A stretch of 64,000 nt of DNA from Pedobacter jeongneungensis (lineage in GTDB: Bacteria > Bacteroidota > Bacteroidia > Sphingobacteriales > Sphingobacteriaceae): contig NZ_AYMG01000001.1 of the NCBI RefSeq assembly GCF_000633455.1, positions 372,001 to 436,000 of the forward strand. Reading direction: 5' to 3'. This document shows, piece by piece, positions 8,998-17,360 of this stretch; the stretch's first letter is position 1, and each line of letters starts with the position of its first letter. The position numbers and the translations under genes are program-made. The notes beneath the pieces were generated by a model. That model saw nothing but the letters and a program-made list of their open reading frames with translations, did no database searches and was not told the DNA's origin.

Positions 8998-9305
8998 TAC
9001 TTTATCTTGTTAAATAGTTCAATTAAACCTTCTGCTTTGTTGGTTTGCACCTGATCTACCAAGCTACCGCCTTCAAAAGCTGCAAAAGTTGGTAAATTAT
9101 CAACATTAGCAAATTTGCGTGAGTTTGGAAGTTTTTCGGCATCAACAATCAAGAAAGCCACATCTTCATTTTCTGAAGCCAGTTTTTTAAACTTAGGTTT
9201 CATGATTCTGCAATTTCCGCACCATGATGCAGCATACTGAACCATCACCTTTGAGTTATCGGCTAAATATTGTTGAAGATTATCTTCTGTTAATTCTAAA
9301 AACAT
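8997..9305 (-). CDS. Thioredoxin family protein, WCGNC active site
   Basis: A compact 102-residue thioredoxin fold without a signal peptide, so cytoplasmic. The active site is W28-C29-G30-N31-C32 in place of the canonical WCGPC; the change of Pro to Asn should raise or alter the redox potential. The cis-proline loop is kept (DNLPTFAAF). It lies 14 bp downstream of the peroxiredoxin and shares one base with the following DUF gene. The obvious inference is that it reduces the adjacent 2-Cys peroxiredoxin, but this is context only. Confidence 0.88.
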   Translation of the reverse strand: MFLELTEDNLQQYLADNSKVMVQYAASWCGNCRIMKPKFKKLASENEDVAFLIVDAEKLPNSRKFANVDNLPTFAAFEGGSLVDQVQTNKAEGLIELFNKIK

Positions 9306-9319
9306 AACGTTTTGTTTAA

Positions 9320-9952
9320 TTAGTTAGCGGCTAAATATTCAGCTACGCCAGTTCTGTTTGCGTTCATTGCTTCTTTTCCTTCTTCCCAGTTTGCAGGACA
9401 AACTTCGCCATGTTTTTGAACGTGAGCATAAGCATCAATTAAACGTAAATATTCTTTAACGTTTCTACCTAATGGCATATCGTTAACGCTTTCGTGGAAA
9501 ACTTTACCAGTTTCGTCGATTAGGTAAGTAGCTCTGAAAGAAACATTTGAACCTGAAAAAGATTCGTTTCCTTCTTCATCGTAGTTAACTTCCTGATCTA
9601 AAATATCAAGGATACCAGATAATTGTCTGTGGGTATCAGCTAAAATTGGGTAAGTAACACCTTCAATACCGCCGTTATCTTTTGGCGTATTTAACCATGC
9701 GAAGTGAACTTCGTTGGTATCGCAAGATGCACCGATTACAATTGTATTTCTTTTTTCAAACTCAGGTAAAGCCGCTTGGAAAGCGTGCAATTCTGTAGGG
9801 CAAACGAAAGTAAAATCTTTTGGATACCAGAATAATAACACTTTGCTATTTTTGTTTACAGCTTCTTCAAATACGTTGATTTTCAAGTCATCACCCATGT
9901 CTGACATTGCATCAATACTAACACTCGGGAATTTTTTACCTACTATTGCCAT
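9320..9952 (-). CDS. 2-Cys peroxiredoxin (AhpC/TSA family)
   Basis: Reduces hydrogen peroxide and organic hydroperoxides. In 210 residues the peroxidatic Cys is C51 (FTFVCPTE) and the resolving Cys is C185 (HGEVCPANW). The motif GASCDTNEVHFAWLNTP is typical of AhpC/Prx1-type enzymes. It is first in a three-gene minus-strand operon with a thioredoxin and a small DUF protein. A good TAnnTTTG promoter lies 28-58 bp upstream. No OxyR site or oxyR gene is visible nearby. Confidence 0.93.
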   Translation of the reverse strand: MAIVGKKFPSVSIDAMSDMGDDLKINVFEEAVNKNSKVLLFWYPKDFTFVCPTELHAFQAALPEFEKRNTIVIGASCDTNEVHFAWLNTPKDNGGIEGVTYPILADTHRQLSGILDILDQEVNYDEEGNESFSGSNVSFRATYLIDETGKVFHESVNDMPLGRNVKEYLRLIDAYAHVQKHGEVCPANWEEGKEAMNANRTGVAEYLAAN

Positions 9953-9979
9953 AATTTTTTGTCTTTAATTTTGTTGGCA

Positions 9980-10010
9980 CAAAGGTAATGCTAAAAGAGG
10001 AGTCAATCAA
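9980..10010 (-). promoter_or_regulatory. Promoter of the peroxiredoxin operon
   Basis: On the minus strand: TTG (10010-10008), 20 bp, TACCTTTG (9987-9980), fitting the Bacteroidota TTG...TAnnTTTG pattern. It predicts a short leader of about 25 nt before the peroxiredoxin ATG. Confidence 0.65.
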
Positions 10011-10111
10011 CCCCGAGCCACCAATTGTTAATTGTATTTATTGATAACGATATAGATGAAAACTATATTGTTTATATGAAGTATAGCGGAGTTCTATTTC
10101 AGTTCTTTGCT

Positions 10112-10173
10112 GTCGTGCTGAGGCACGAAGCATCTGTTTCATAGGCTGCAGATGCTTCGTGCCTCAGTATGAC
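10112..10173. repeat. 62-bp palindromic repeat, family B copy 1
   Basis: Two 25-bp arms with core CTGAGGCACGAAGCATCTG surround TTTCATAGGCTG. It is 60/62 identical to the copy at 28465-28526. It sits in the gap between the peroxiredoxin and peptidase genes, which holds no ORF. Confidence 0.9.
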
Positions 10174-10232
10174 GGTACATTCAGGGTTGCGGCAAATTAA
10201 CCCGTTTTTGCTAAAATCAGAAAGAGATTAGG

Positions 10233-12617
10233 TTACTTTTTCAACGTATTCTCATACAGTTTAAATATCCTTTTATACTCATCGGTCCAGCTGCTTGGCT
10301 CAATAAAACCATGGTCTTCTACCGGGTAAACCGCAAGTTCCCAATTATTTTTGCCCAGCTCTATAAAACGCTGTGTAATGCGCACAATATCCTGAAAATG
10401 CACATTTACATCCACCATGCCATGTGCCATTAAAAGGTTACCTTTTAATTTGTCGGCGAAATAAATAGGCGAACTTCTTTTATAGGCAATCGGGTCGTTA
10501 TAAGGTTCGTTTAAAATATTTGAGGTATAGCCATGGTTATAATGTGCCCAATCGGTAACCGAACGCAAAGCAGCGCCGCTGGCAAAAACATCCGACTCGT
10601 TGAACATGGCCATCAGCGTAATAAAACCACCATAAGAGCCGCCGTATAAACCAACGTGCTGCGGATTAACGCCATATTTCTCTACCAAAAACTTAACACC
10701 ATCGGCCTGGTCGGTTAAATCTTTTCCACCCATGTGGCGATAAATACCTGTACGGTGATCGCGGCCATAACCAGAACTCCCGGTATAATCGATATCGATT
10801 ACTGTGTAACCATTGTCGGCCAGTAAATTATTGAACATAAATTCGCGGAAGTAGGTACTCCAGCCGAAGTGTACATTCTGTAAATAACCTGCACCATGCA
10901 CAAAAACTACCGCAGGGTGGTTTGGATGTGGATTTTCTGATTTATAAACTCTTGCATAAACATCAGCACCATAACGGTTTTTAAAAGTAACCATATCCGG
11001 TTGACGCCATTTGTAAGAATTAAATTCGGCAGAAGTAGATTGCGTAACCTTTATGGCTTTAGCTCCGGCTTTATTTGGCTGGAGATATAATTCCCCCGGT
11101 TTATCCAGATAAGAATAATTAATGGCAAGGTATTTCTCATCAGGAGACAGGGTAATGTCATTCAAACCTTTCATGGTGGTAATTTGAACGAGTTCACCGC
11201 CATTTACCCCAATTTTAAAGAAATTGGTAATCCCGGGATGTTCCTTATTCGCTTTGATATAAAACGTATTTCTATCTTTTGAGAGCTGTACTGATTGAAC
11301 TTCCCATTTGCCGGCAGTGAGTTGTTTTTTATCACCTGTAGCAAAATTTACCACATAAAGGTGCGAATATCCGGTAGCTTCGCTTTGATAATAAAAGCGG
11401 TTATTATCGATCCAGCCTGTGTTGCCCTGGTAAAAACCGCTAATGCCGGGACCGCCGATCCATGCTTCATCGCGCTGGCGGTCGATCAAAGTAAATTTAC
11501 CCGTTAAAGCATCTAGTTTTAAAATCCAGCGGTCTTTATTATCGGTAGAAGTAGCCACAACAATTGCAGAACTTCCATTATCATTCCAAAGCGGACCAAA
11601 TAAATTTACAGGCCTGTCGGCATTTTTCTTTTTTAACGTGTCCAGTTCTTTTGGATAATCTTTAAGGTAATCAGGCAGATCTTTTATACCCGTAATAGTC
11701 GAAGTCTGGATCGCGTAAACGGTATCGCGTTGCGTATCATAAATAAAACCCTGCGAGGTATTTTCGTTTTCTCCAACCTTGGTTCTGCCAGGGATATCTT
11801 CGGTATAACCTGATGAAGTAATATAGTTTGGAACAAAGGTATTATGGTTATTCTGCGCAGGCGTAGTGAGTTTGTAGGTAATAAAGTGCCCGTCCGGGCT
11901 AATGATTACGCCATTCAAAAACTTATCTTCAGTATATAATTCTTTTAACGGTTTTGTATCTGCAGCGGTACTCCCAAAGCGGCCTCTTCCCCCGCGTGAA
12001 CCGTTTTTGGCCTCGGCGTTTCGTTTTTTAATAATATCGAAGAGTTCGGTTTGTTGTGCTTTTAACCATTTATCCTGTTCGGTAGCCGGTTTGCTTTCTG
12101 CTCTTCCAGCTTTTTTACCTTTAACAAAATTGGTAAGCTGTTTGGTTTCTGCTGATTTTAAATCAACCACGAAAAGATTATCGCCCAATTGGTAAACAAC
12201 ATTACCATTGGTTAAAAAAACCGGACTGCTTTCCCTTTCCTGTGTACTGGTTAAGCGCGTTTCCTTATTCGTTTTGAAGTTCTGTAAATAAATATCTCCG
12301 CTTTTTTCTACTAAACCAAGGGAGCGATCGGCATTGTAGGTGTAATTTAAACTTAAAAGTTTTTCATCTTCCTTTTCTGCTGCTTTAACAGGTTTAGAAG
12401 AAGTTGCCGAAACTTTGAATAATTCTTCTTTGGCTTTATTTTCAGGGTTCCAGTTAAAATATAGGGTTTTGCTATCTGCCGTCCAGCGGAAATTAGTTGG
12501 CGAAGTACCCATCCATTTTGGATCGCGCATAATTTTTTCGACAGTTAAAGGGGCCAATTCTTGCGCAAAAGCATATTCGCCTGTGCAAAGCAAAAGGAAA
12601 AGTAAATATTTCTTCAT
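10233..12617 (-). CDS. S9 family prolyl oligopeptidase / DPP-like peptidase
   Basis: A secreted serine peptidase of about 794 residues. The start is taken at ATG 12617, seven codons inside the longest frame, because it gives a clean signal peptide (MKKYLLFLLL..AFAQ). An N-terminal beta-propeller (about 40-500) is followed by an alpha/beta hydrolase. The catalytic Ser is in GLYGGSYGGF (S661), Asp in HGMVDVN (D736) and His in VEDHGF (H769). A Lys/Arg/Gly-rich insert near residues 185-225 (RGGRGRFG) is unusual in the propeller. It probably cleaves dipeptides or oligopeptides in the periplasm. Appears monocistronic. Confidence 0.92.
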   Translation of the reverse strand: MKKYLLFLLLCTGEYAFAQELAPLTVEKIMRDPKWMGTSPTNFRWTADSKTLYFNWNPENKAKEELFKVSATSSKPVKAAEKEDEKLLSLNYTYNADRSLGLVEKSGDIYLQNFKTNKETRLTSTQERESSPVFLTNGNVVYQLGDNLFVVDLKSAETKQLTNFVKGKKAGRAESKPATEQDKWLKAQQTELFDIIKKRNAEAKNGSRGGRGRFGSTAADTKPLKELYTEDKFLNGVIISPDGHFITYKLTTPAQNNHNTFVPNYITSSGYTEDIPGRTKVGENENTSQGFIYDTQRDTVYAIQTSTITGIKDLPDYLKDYPKELDTLKKKNADRPVNLFGPLWNDNGSSAIVVATSTDNKDRWILKLDALTGKFTLIDRQRDEAWIGGPGISGFYQGNTGWIDNNRFYYQSEATGYSHLYVVNFATGDKKQLTAGKWEVQSVQLSKDRNTFYIKANKEHPGITNFFKIGVNGGELVQITTMKGLNDITLSPDEKYLAINYSYLDKPGELYLQPNKAGAKAIKVTQSTSAEFNSYKWRQPDMVTFKNRYGADVYARVYKSENPHPNHPAVVFVHGAGYLQNVHFGWSTYFREFMFNNLLADNGYTVIDIDYTGSSGYGRDHRTGIYRHMGGKDLTDQADGVKFLVEKYGVNPQHVGLYGGSYGGFITLMAMFNESDVFASGAALRSVTDWAHYNHGYTSNILNEPYNDPIAYKRSSPIYFADKLKGNLLMAHGMVDVNVHFQDIVRITQRFIELGKNNWELAVYPVEDHGFIEPSSWTDEYKRIFKLYENTLKK

Positions 12618-12684
12618 GAATTTTAGGTTTGGATGCAATTTAGGTAAAGTGCTACCTAATTTTAAAAGGAAATGGAAATGTTAC

Positions 12685-12798
12685 AACCTCACCCTATTAG
12701 GGGTGTGAGGTGTTACGTGAAAGCCCTGCAGTCCCTCTCCTCAAGGAGAGGGAAATGATGGACAGAAGTAGAAAAACTAACTTTGATAGGGTGAGGTT
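12685..12798. repeat. Nested inverted repeat
   Basis: AACCTCACCCTAT (12685-12697) is the exact complement of ATAGGGTGAGGTT (12786-12798). Inside lies a second palindrome, CCCTCTCCT/AGGAGAGGG (12733-12752). The right arm overlaps the stop codon of the FAD-type gene by two bases. Looks like a dispersed repeat that landed at the gene end. Confidence 0.65.
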
Positions 12799-13981
12799 AG
12801 CGGATCACCCTGCCGGTTTTATCTACGTTCACCACATCGAAAGGCTTTAAATACTCGTTTATGATGACTGCAAACTCACGCCTGGTCAATAATTTTTTAA
12901 GATCGTAATTACTGCTAAACCTATAACTTTTATTCCATTTTTTCTGCAGTTCATCTTTTGTGGCTTCAATTGATTTATTACCCACATAACAAACCATAGA
13001 AATCGTATTTTCCAGGTTAATAGGAATATTCTGATGATCATCGAACCAGATCTGCGCTTTGTAATAATATGCTTTGATCGGTTCTTTAATTTCTTTATAA
13101 GTAACTTCTTTTTCAGGCACGAAATATGCTTTACCCTGCGTGATTTCTGCTTTAATAATCCCTGTGATACCCACTTTTTGAATCGCTAACCAGTTGGAGT
13201 CCGTTATTTTAACATCCTCAAAGGGCATTAATGCATGTTTGTAGGCCAATAACTCACCCTGGATTCTTTTTAAATTTGACAAACTGGTTTTGGTGTTAAA
13301 AAATGCGGCATAAGCTGCGGTTGCCCCAGCTGCTTGTCCAATTTCAAATTGATCTTTAGAGATATAAAGGAGGTTTTCCTGATCTGGGATCAATAAGCTG
13401 TATAATGATAAAAAGCTGGCTCCTGAAGAAATCCTGGATACCGTTGTCCGGTAAGTATTTTCGTTATAGTTTAACGGACTTGAAGATGCTGGATTTAAAG
13501 CAGAGATTTTTAATTCAGCAAGCAATTTTTCAGGGTTATCGGCCAGCACAAGAATTTTGGCTTTAATGCTTTTATCTTTGGTCAATTTCGCTTCCCAACC
13601 ACTGCCAGAGCGTTTAATTTCTGTGTAAGCAGTATTATTGATGACGTTTAAAAGTAGCGTGCTATCTACCACAATTACTTTCGCCCGGTTTTTTTTATCC
13701 GGTTTTGGTTTTGGGGTTTCTAAGCTTTTCGCATTTTCAGTTTCCCGCTTTAAAAAACTTTGGTAAAAAGGCATTCGTACCCTTTTAGTTTGAGCAATTT
13801 TATTTAAATCCAACTGTTCTTTTTGGGTAAGCAGGATGGTTTTTACGCCCGATTTAAAAGACTGAAAAGATGCGGCATAAGCAGCATCGCCGTTACCGAT
13901 AACCAGTACATCTGTTTTTATGGTTTGAGCATGGATAACCAGGGGAATTATGAATGCGAAAACAAAAAACAATCTTTTCAT
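12797..13981 (-). CDS. Exported FAD-dependent oxidoreductase-like protein
   Basis: 394 residues with a signal peptide (about 1-18, IPLVIHAQ). A Rossmann nucleotide-binding start follows at once: TDVLVIGNGDAAYAASF. This has the GxGxxxxxA spacing of FAD proteins, but the third glycine of GxGxxG is replaced by Ala. Related secreted Bacteroidota proteins (FAD_oxidored family, some named xanthan lyase) are, from memory, considerably longer, so this may be a shortened or degenerate member. The C-terminus has LLTRREFAVIINEYL, a segment seen in those proteins. The stop codon lies in a repeat arm. Substrate unknown. Confidence 0.65.
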   Translation of the reverse strand: MKRLFFVFAFIIPLVIHAQTIKTDVLVIGNGDAAYAASFQSFKSGVKTILLTQKEQLDLNKIAQTKRVRMPFYQSFLKRETENAKSLETPKPKPDKKNRAKVIVVDSTLLLNVINNTAYTEIKRSGSGWEAKLTKDKSIKAKILVLADNPEKLLAELKISALNPASSSPLNYNENTYRTTVSRISSGASFLSLYSLLIPDQENLLYISKDQFEIGQAAGATAAYAAFFNTKTSLSNLKRIQGELLAYKHALMPFEDVKITDSNWLAIQKVGITGIIKAEITQGKAYFVPEKEVTYKEIKEPIKAYYYKAQIWFDDHQNIPINLENTISMVCYVGNKSIEATKDELQKKWNKSYRFSSNYDLKKLLTRREFAVIINEYLKPFDVVNVDKTGRVIR

Positions 13982-14112
13982 CTTTTATTATTAAAATTTG
14001 CTGCAATATGCTTTAAATGAATGAATTTTTAATGAAAAGGTCGCATTTTAACTAAATTTAACTCGTAATTTCAGGAAAATCGATTAGTGTAAAAGCAAGT
14101 AATTAGGTAATT

Positions 14113-15510
14113 ATGGAACAACAGATAAAGTCGGTTTTCGATTTACAGCAAAAATATAAATTCGATTTACGCGGAACAGATGCTAAAACCCGTATCGGAA
14201 AGCTAAAATTACTTAAGCAGGCTTTAGAAAAGGCCGAAGAGGAAATATTTGCCGCTTTAGAAAAGGATCTGCGTAAAAACCGTTTTGAAAGTGCGGTAAC
14301 TGAACTGTATTTTACCTACGCTGAAATCGATTTTGCCATCAAAAAGTTGAAAGGGTGGATGAGACCCAAGTCGGCAGGCAAAACCATGAGTAATTTTTTT
14401 GCGGGTAATAAAATTTATTATGAACCCAAGGGTGTTTGTTTGATTATTGCCCCATGGAATTACCCATTACAATTGATGATGAGTCCATTGGTTTCGGCAA
14501 TAGCGGCAGGGAATTGTGTGATCCTTAAACCGTCCGAATTAAGCGGAGCAACAGCTGGACTAATTAGTAAATTAATTGCGTCTACCTTTGATCCGAAAGA
14601 AATTGCCTGTTTTGAAGGTGATGCCGATGTTTCTACCGAACTATTAAAGCTCCCGTTCGACCATATCTTTTTTACCGGAAGTACTACAATTGGTAAAGTG
14701 GTGATGGAAGCAGCAGCGAAAAACCTGACCTCGGTTACTTTGGAGCTTGGTGGAAAATCGCCAGCTATTGTAGATGGAACCTGTGATATTAAAAAGGCTG
14801 CTGAAAAAATCGCATGGGGCAAATTGGTTAACGCAGGGCAGACCTGTATTGCACCGGATTATGTGCTGATCGAAGAGAATAAGCGGAATGATTTTATCGA
14901 ACATTATAAAATCGCGGTCGGAAAAATGTTCGGTGAAGGTGCCGGAATTAATAAAAAAGATTATGCCAAAATCATTAACGATAAACAGTTTAAGCGGTTA
15001 AATAAATTAAAGGAAGATGCAATTGCCGATGGAGCAGTACTAACTTTTGGTGGCGAAACAGATGAGAAAAGTTTAACCCTGATGCCCACGCTTTTAACTT
15101 CGGTAAACGAAAAAAGCGCCATCATGCAAGAGGAAATATTTGGTCCCATTTTGCCTGTTATTACCTTTAAAAGTTTGCAGGAGGCGATTGATTTAGTGAA
15201 CAGCAAAAATAAACCTTTGGCACTTTATATCTTTTCAGATAACAAACAGCATCAGCATAAAATCATCAACGAAACCAGTGCTGGCGGAACCTGCATAAAT
15301 GATGTATTGGTTCATATCAGTAATCCTAATTTGCCTTTTGGTGGTGTTAACAGCAGTGGAATGGGAAGTTGCCACGGTGTTTTTGGCTTCAAAACCTTTT
15401 CGCACGAGAGGGCGGTTGTTTTCCAGTCTAAGTTAGGTTTAACCAGCATGATTTATCCTCCCTATGGCAAAAAAATGGGTTTGTTAAAATGGTTGAAGAA
15501 ATTGATGTAA
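14113..15510 (+). CDS. NAD(P)-dependent aldehyde dehydrogenase (class 3 type)
   Basis: Oxidises aldehydes to acids in the cytoplasm. The 465-residue length and the C-terminal tail (GLTSMIYPPYGKKMGLLKWL) match the short class-3 or fatty-aldehyde type. The catalytic Cys is C245 (NAGQTCIAPDYV) and the general base Glu is E211 (LELGGKSPAIVD). The cofactor region IIAPWNYPLQL and FFTGSTTIGK is intact. It is transcribed divergently from the FAD-type gene, with 131 bp between them. The substrate cannot be fixed from sequence. Confidence 0.93.
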   Translation: MEQQIKSVFDLQQKYKFDLRGTDAKTRIGKLKLLKQALEKAEEEIFAALEKDLRKNRFESAVTELYFTYAEIDFAIKKLKGWMRPKSAGKTMSNFFAGNKIYYEPKGVCLIIAPWNYPLQLMMSPLVSAIAAGNCVILKPSELSGATAGLISKLIASTFDPKEIACFEGDADVSTELLKLPFDHIFFTGSTTIGKVVMEAAAKNLTSVTLELGGKSPAIVDGTCDIKKAAEKIAWGKLVNAGQTCIAPDYVLIEENKRNDFIEHYKIAVGKMFGEGAGINKKDYAKIINDKQFKRLNKLKEDAIADGAVLTFGGETDEKSLTLMPTLLTSVNEKSAIMQEEIFGPILPVITFKSLQEAIDLVNSKNKPLALYIFSDNKQHQHKIINETSAGGTCINDVLVHISNPNLPFGGVNSSGMGSCHGVFGFKTFSHERAVVFQSKLGLTSMIYPPYGKKMGLLKWLKKLM

Positions 15511-15521
15511 TTGGGTTATTT

Positions 15522-15597
15522 TAATGTTGAAAGGTTGTAATGTTTGAAGGTTAAGTCACAACATTTCAACCTTCCAACATCCAACATTTCAACTTTT
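15522..15597. repeat. Imperfect inverted TGTTGAA-type repeat
   Basis: The gap after the aldehyde dehydrogenase gene is made of repeats of ATGTTGAAAGGTT and its complement AACCTTCCAACAT/CATTTCAAC. It can fold as an imperfect hairpin and may double as a terminator. No gene is present. Confidence 0.5.
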
Positions 15598-15623
15598 CCA
15601 ATAATTCTCCTTATTTTGGTTCC

Positions 15624-16148
15624 ATGGATTTAGAACAGCTTAAGTACCCAATTGGTCAATTTGCTATGCCTGATATTTTCGATCAAAAACAGATTGATAC
15701 CTGGATTTCTGAAATAGAGGCTTTACCAGGCCAAATTAAAACGGCTACAGAGAATCTGACAAATGAAGAGCTAAACCAAACCTATCGGCCCGGAGGCTGG
15801 ACATTAAGGCAGGTTGTTCACCATATACCGGATAGCCATATCAATGCCTATATCCGGTTTAAGCAAGCCGTTACTGAAGACATTCCGGTAATCAGGCCAT
15901 ATTATGAGGAACGCTGGGCAGAAACCGAAGAAGCAAAAAATGGTGATATTAAGTTATCTGTTGATTTGTTAACTGGTTTGCATCAGCGTTGGGTTGTTTT
16001 TTTAAAAACATTAAAAGTAGGAGATTACCAAAGAAAATACATTCATCCGGCACACAATAAAGAACTCACTTTAGCAAATATGCTGGGCATGTATGCCTGG
16101 CACGGAAAACATCACCTGGCACACATTACCAATACCAGAACAAAATGA
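15624..16148 (+). CDS. YfiT/BstA-like bacillithiol S-transferase (DinB superfamily)
   Basis: 174 residues of the DinB four-helix fold in its YfiT branch. It begins MDLEQLKYPIGQF. The three metal-ligand histidines fall at H67, H160 and H164 (VVHHIPDSH; HGKHHLAHI), which as I recall are the positions in Bacillus YfiT. Family members attach bacillithiol or a related thiol to electrophiles, or act as metal-dependent hydrolases. Bacillithiol occurs in some Bacteroidota, so the assignment is reasonable but not proven. It overlaps the next gene by 4 bp. Confidence 0.85.
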   Translation: MDLEQLKYPIGQFAMPDIFDQKQIDTWISEIEALPGQIKTATENLTNEELNQTYRPGGWTLRQVVHHIPDSHINAYIRFKQAVTEDIPVIRPYYEERWAETEEAKNGDIKLSVDLLTGLHQRWVVFLKTLKVGDYQRKYIHPAHNKELTLANMLGMYAWHGKHHLAHITNTRTK

Positions 16149-16621
16149 AAAGAATCTATTTATACTTCTTGATTTTATTTCTTGTTGGTTCGTACAGCAA
16201 TGTTAAAGCGCAAAAAGATTCATTAAAAACCTTTTCTTTTGTGTTAGGCTCATGGGAAATGCAAACGCCCAAAGGTAAAATTGTGGAACAATGGAGCCAT
16301 GGTGCCGATAAAATACTGAAAGGCAAGAGTTATCGCATCAATACAAAAGGAGATAGCGTTCTAACTGAAACATTACAGATCAGAAAAATAGGAAAAGATG
16401 TTTTCTATTGTTCAACTGTTGCCAATCAGAATGAGGGGAAAGAAGTATGTTTTAAGCTTATTTCCATAAAAGATCAGGTTTATATTTTCGAAAATGCGGC
16501 ACACGATTTCCCACAGAGAATAGTTTACCAGAACCTGGGTAAAAATGAAATGCTCGCCTGGATTGAAGGCGAGCTTAATGAAAAAAGCCGAAAGTCGGAA
16601 TTTAGGTATAAGCGGCAATAA
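16145..16621 (+). CDS. Exported DUF6265-like protein
   Basis: 158 residues with a signal peptide (about 1-21, SNVKAQ). The body SFVLGSWEMQTPKGKIVEQW and the AAHDFPQRIVYQ segment match a lipocalin-like family of unknown function (DUF6265 from memory). It overlaps the thiol transferase gene by 4 bp and is certainly co-translated with it. No catalytic residues can be pointed to. A small-ligand-binding role in the periplasm is a guess from the fold type. Confidence 0.75.
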   Translation: MKRIYLYFLILFLVGSYSNVKAQKDSLKTFSFVLGSWEMQTPKGKIVEQWSHGADKILKGKSYRINTKGDSVLTETLQIRKIGKDVFYCSTVANQNEGKEVCFKLISIKDQVYIFENAAHDFPQRIVYQNLGKNEMLAWIEGELNEKSRKSEFRYKRQ

Positions 16622-16662
16622 TCTAATTTTTATATAAATAGGATCTATAACAAAGTTGCTTC

Positions 16663-16693
16663 TTGTTGGTTTAAACTGTTATACGTATATTTG
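16663..16693 (+). promoter_or_regulatory. Promoter of toxin-antitoxin pair
   Basis: TTG (16663-16665), 20 bp, then TATATTTG (16686-16693), a full TAnnTTTG match. The palindromes ATACGTAT (16681-16688) and CACGTG (about 16703-16708) overlap or follow it. These could be operator sites for the antitoxin. Confidence 0.6.
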
Positions 16694-16710
16694 AATAAAT
16701 CACACGTGTT

Positions 16711-16950
16711 ATGACAACTAAGTTAACATTGACTGTACAGAAATCGACCATTGAAAAAGCAAAATCTTATGCAAAGCAAACTGGGCGTAGCTTATCTGAA
16801 TTGGTTGAAAAGTATTTAGAAACCATTACGCTTAATGAGGTAACTACTGTTTCGTCAAAGTTAAGAAGTATTGTGGGAGCGGTGAAACTCCCAGATGATT
16901 TTGATGATGCTGCTGAACTTCATGATTATTTTGAAAATAAGCATCTATGA
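16711..16950 (+). CDS. Antitoxin, DUF6364/RHH-like
   Basis: A 79-residue protein starting MTTKLTLTVQKSTIEKAKSY and followed by GRSLSELVEKYLE, the beta-helix-helix pattern of ribbon-helix-helix antitoxins (DUF6364 from memory). The C-terminal half, LRSIVGAVKLPDDFDDAAEL, is acidic and would wrap the toxin. It overlaps the PIN gene by 4 bp. It is expected to neutralise the toxin and repress its own promoter at the palindromes just upstream. Confidence 0.85.
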   Translation: MTTKLTLTVQKSTIEKAKSYAKQTGRSLSELVEKYLETITLNEVTTVSSKLRSIVGAVKLPDDFDDAAELHDYFENKHL

Positions 16951-17360
16951 AAAGGATTTTTGTTGATACGAATATTATTGTTGATTTAATCGCAGATAGA
17001 AGACCTTTCAGCAAATTTGCTATAGAACTTTTCGAAAAAGCGGAACGTAAAGAGGTTCAATTGTATACCTCTTCGCATTCAATAGCGACAACGCATTATT
17101 TATTAAAAAAATATCTTGAGGAACGGACTTTAAGGGAGGTTATTTATAATGTACTTGAATATATTAAAGTTATTGCAATAGATCAGGATATTATTAAAAA
17201 AGGATTAAAATCTAAACATAAAGACTTCGAAGATGCCTTGCAAATACTTTGTGCTTATAAGATAGAAAAGCTGGATTACATTGTTACCAGAAATATTAAA
17301 GATTTCAAAGATTCAGAAATCCCAGCTTTTCCACCTGATGGGCTTTTGACTAAAATTTAA
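16947..17360 (+). CDS. PIN-domain ribonuclease toxin
   Basis: 137 residues with a PIN fold, a Mg-dependent RNase of VapC type. Acidic active-site candidates are D7 (IFVDTNIIVD), D96 in HKDFEDALQ, and D119 in TRNIKDF. It follows its antitoxin with a 4-bp overlap, forming a type II toxin-antitoxin module. Its stop codon directly abuts the stop of the convergent HMA-MauE gene with no base between, so no separate terminator exists for either gene. Confidence 0.88.
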   Translation: MKRIFVDTNIIVDLIADRRPFSKFAIELFEKAERKEVQLYTSSHSIATTHYLLKKYLEERTLREVIYNVLEYIKVIAIDQDIIKKGLKSKHKDFEDALQILCAYKIEKLDYIVTRNIKDFKDSEIPAFPPDGLLTKI

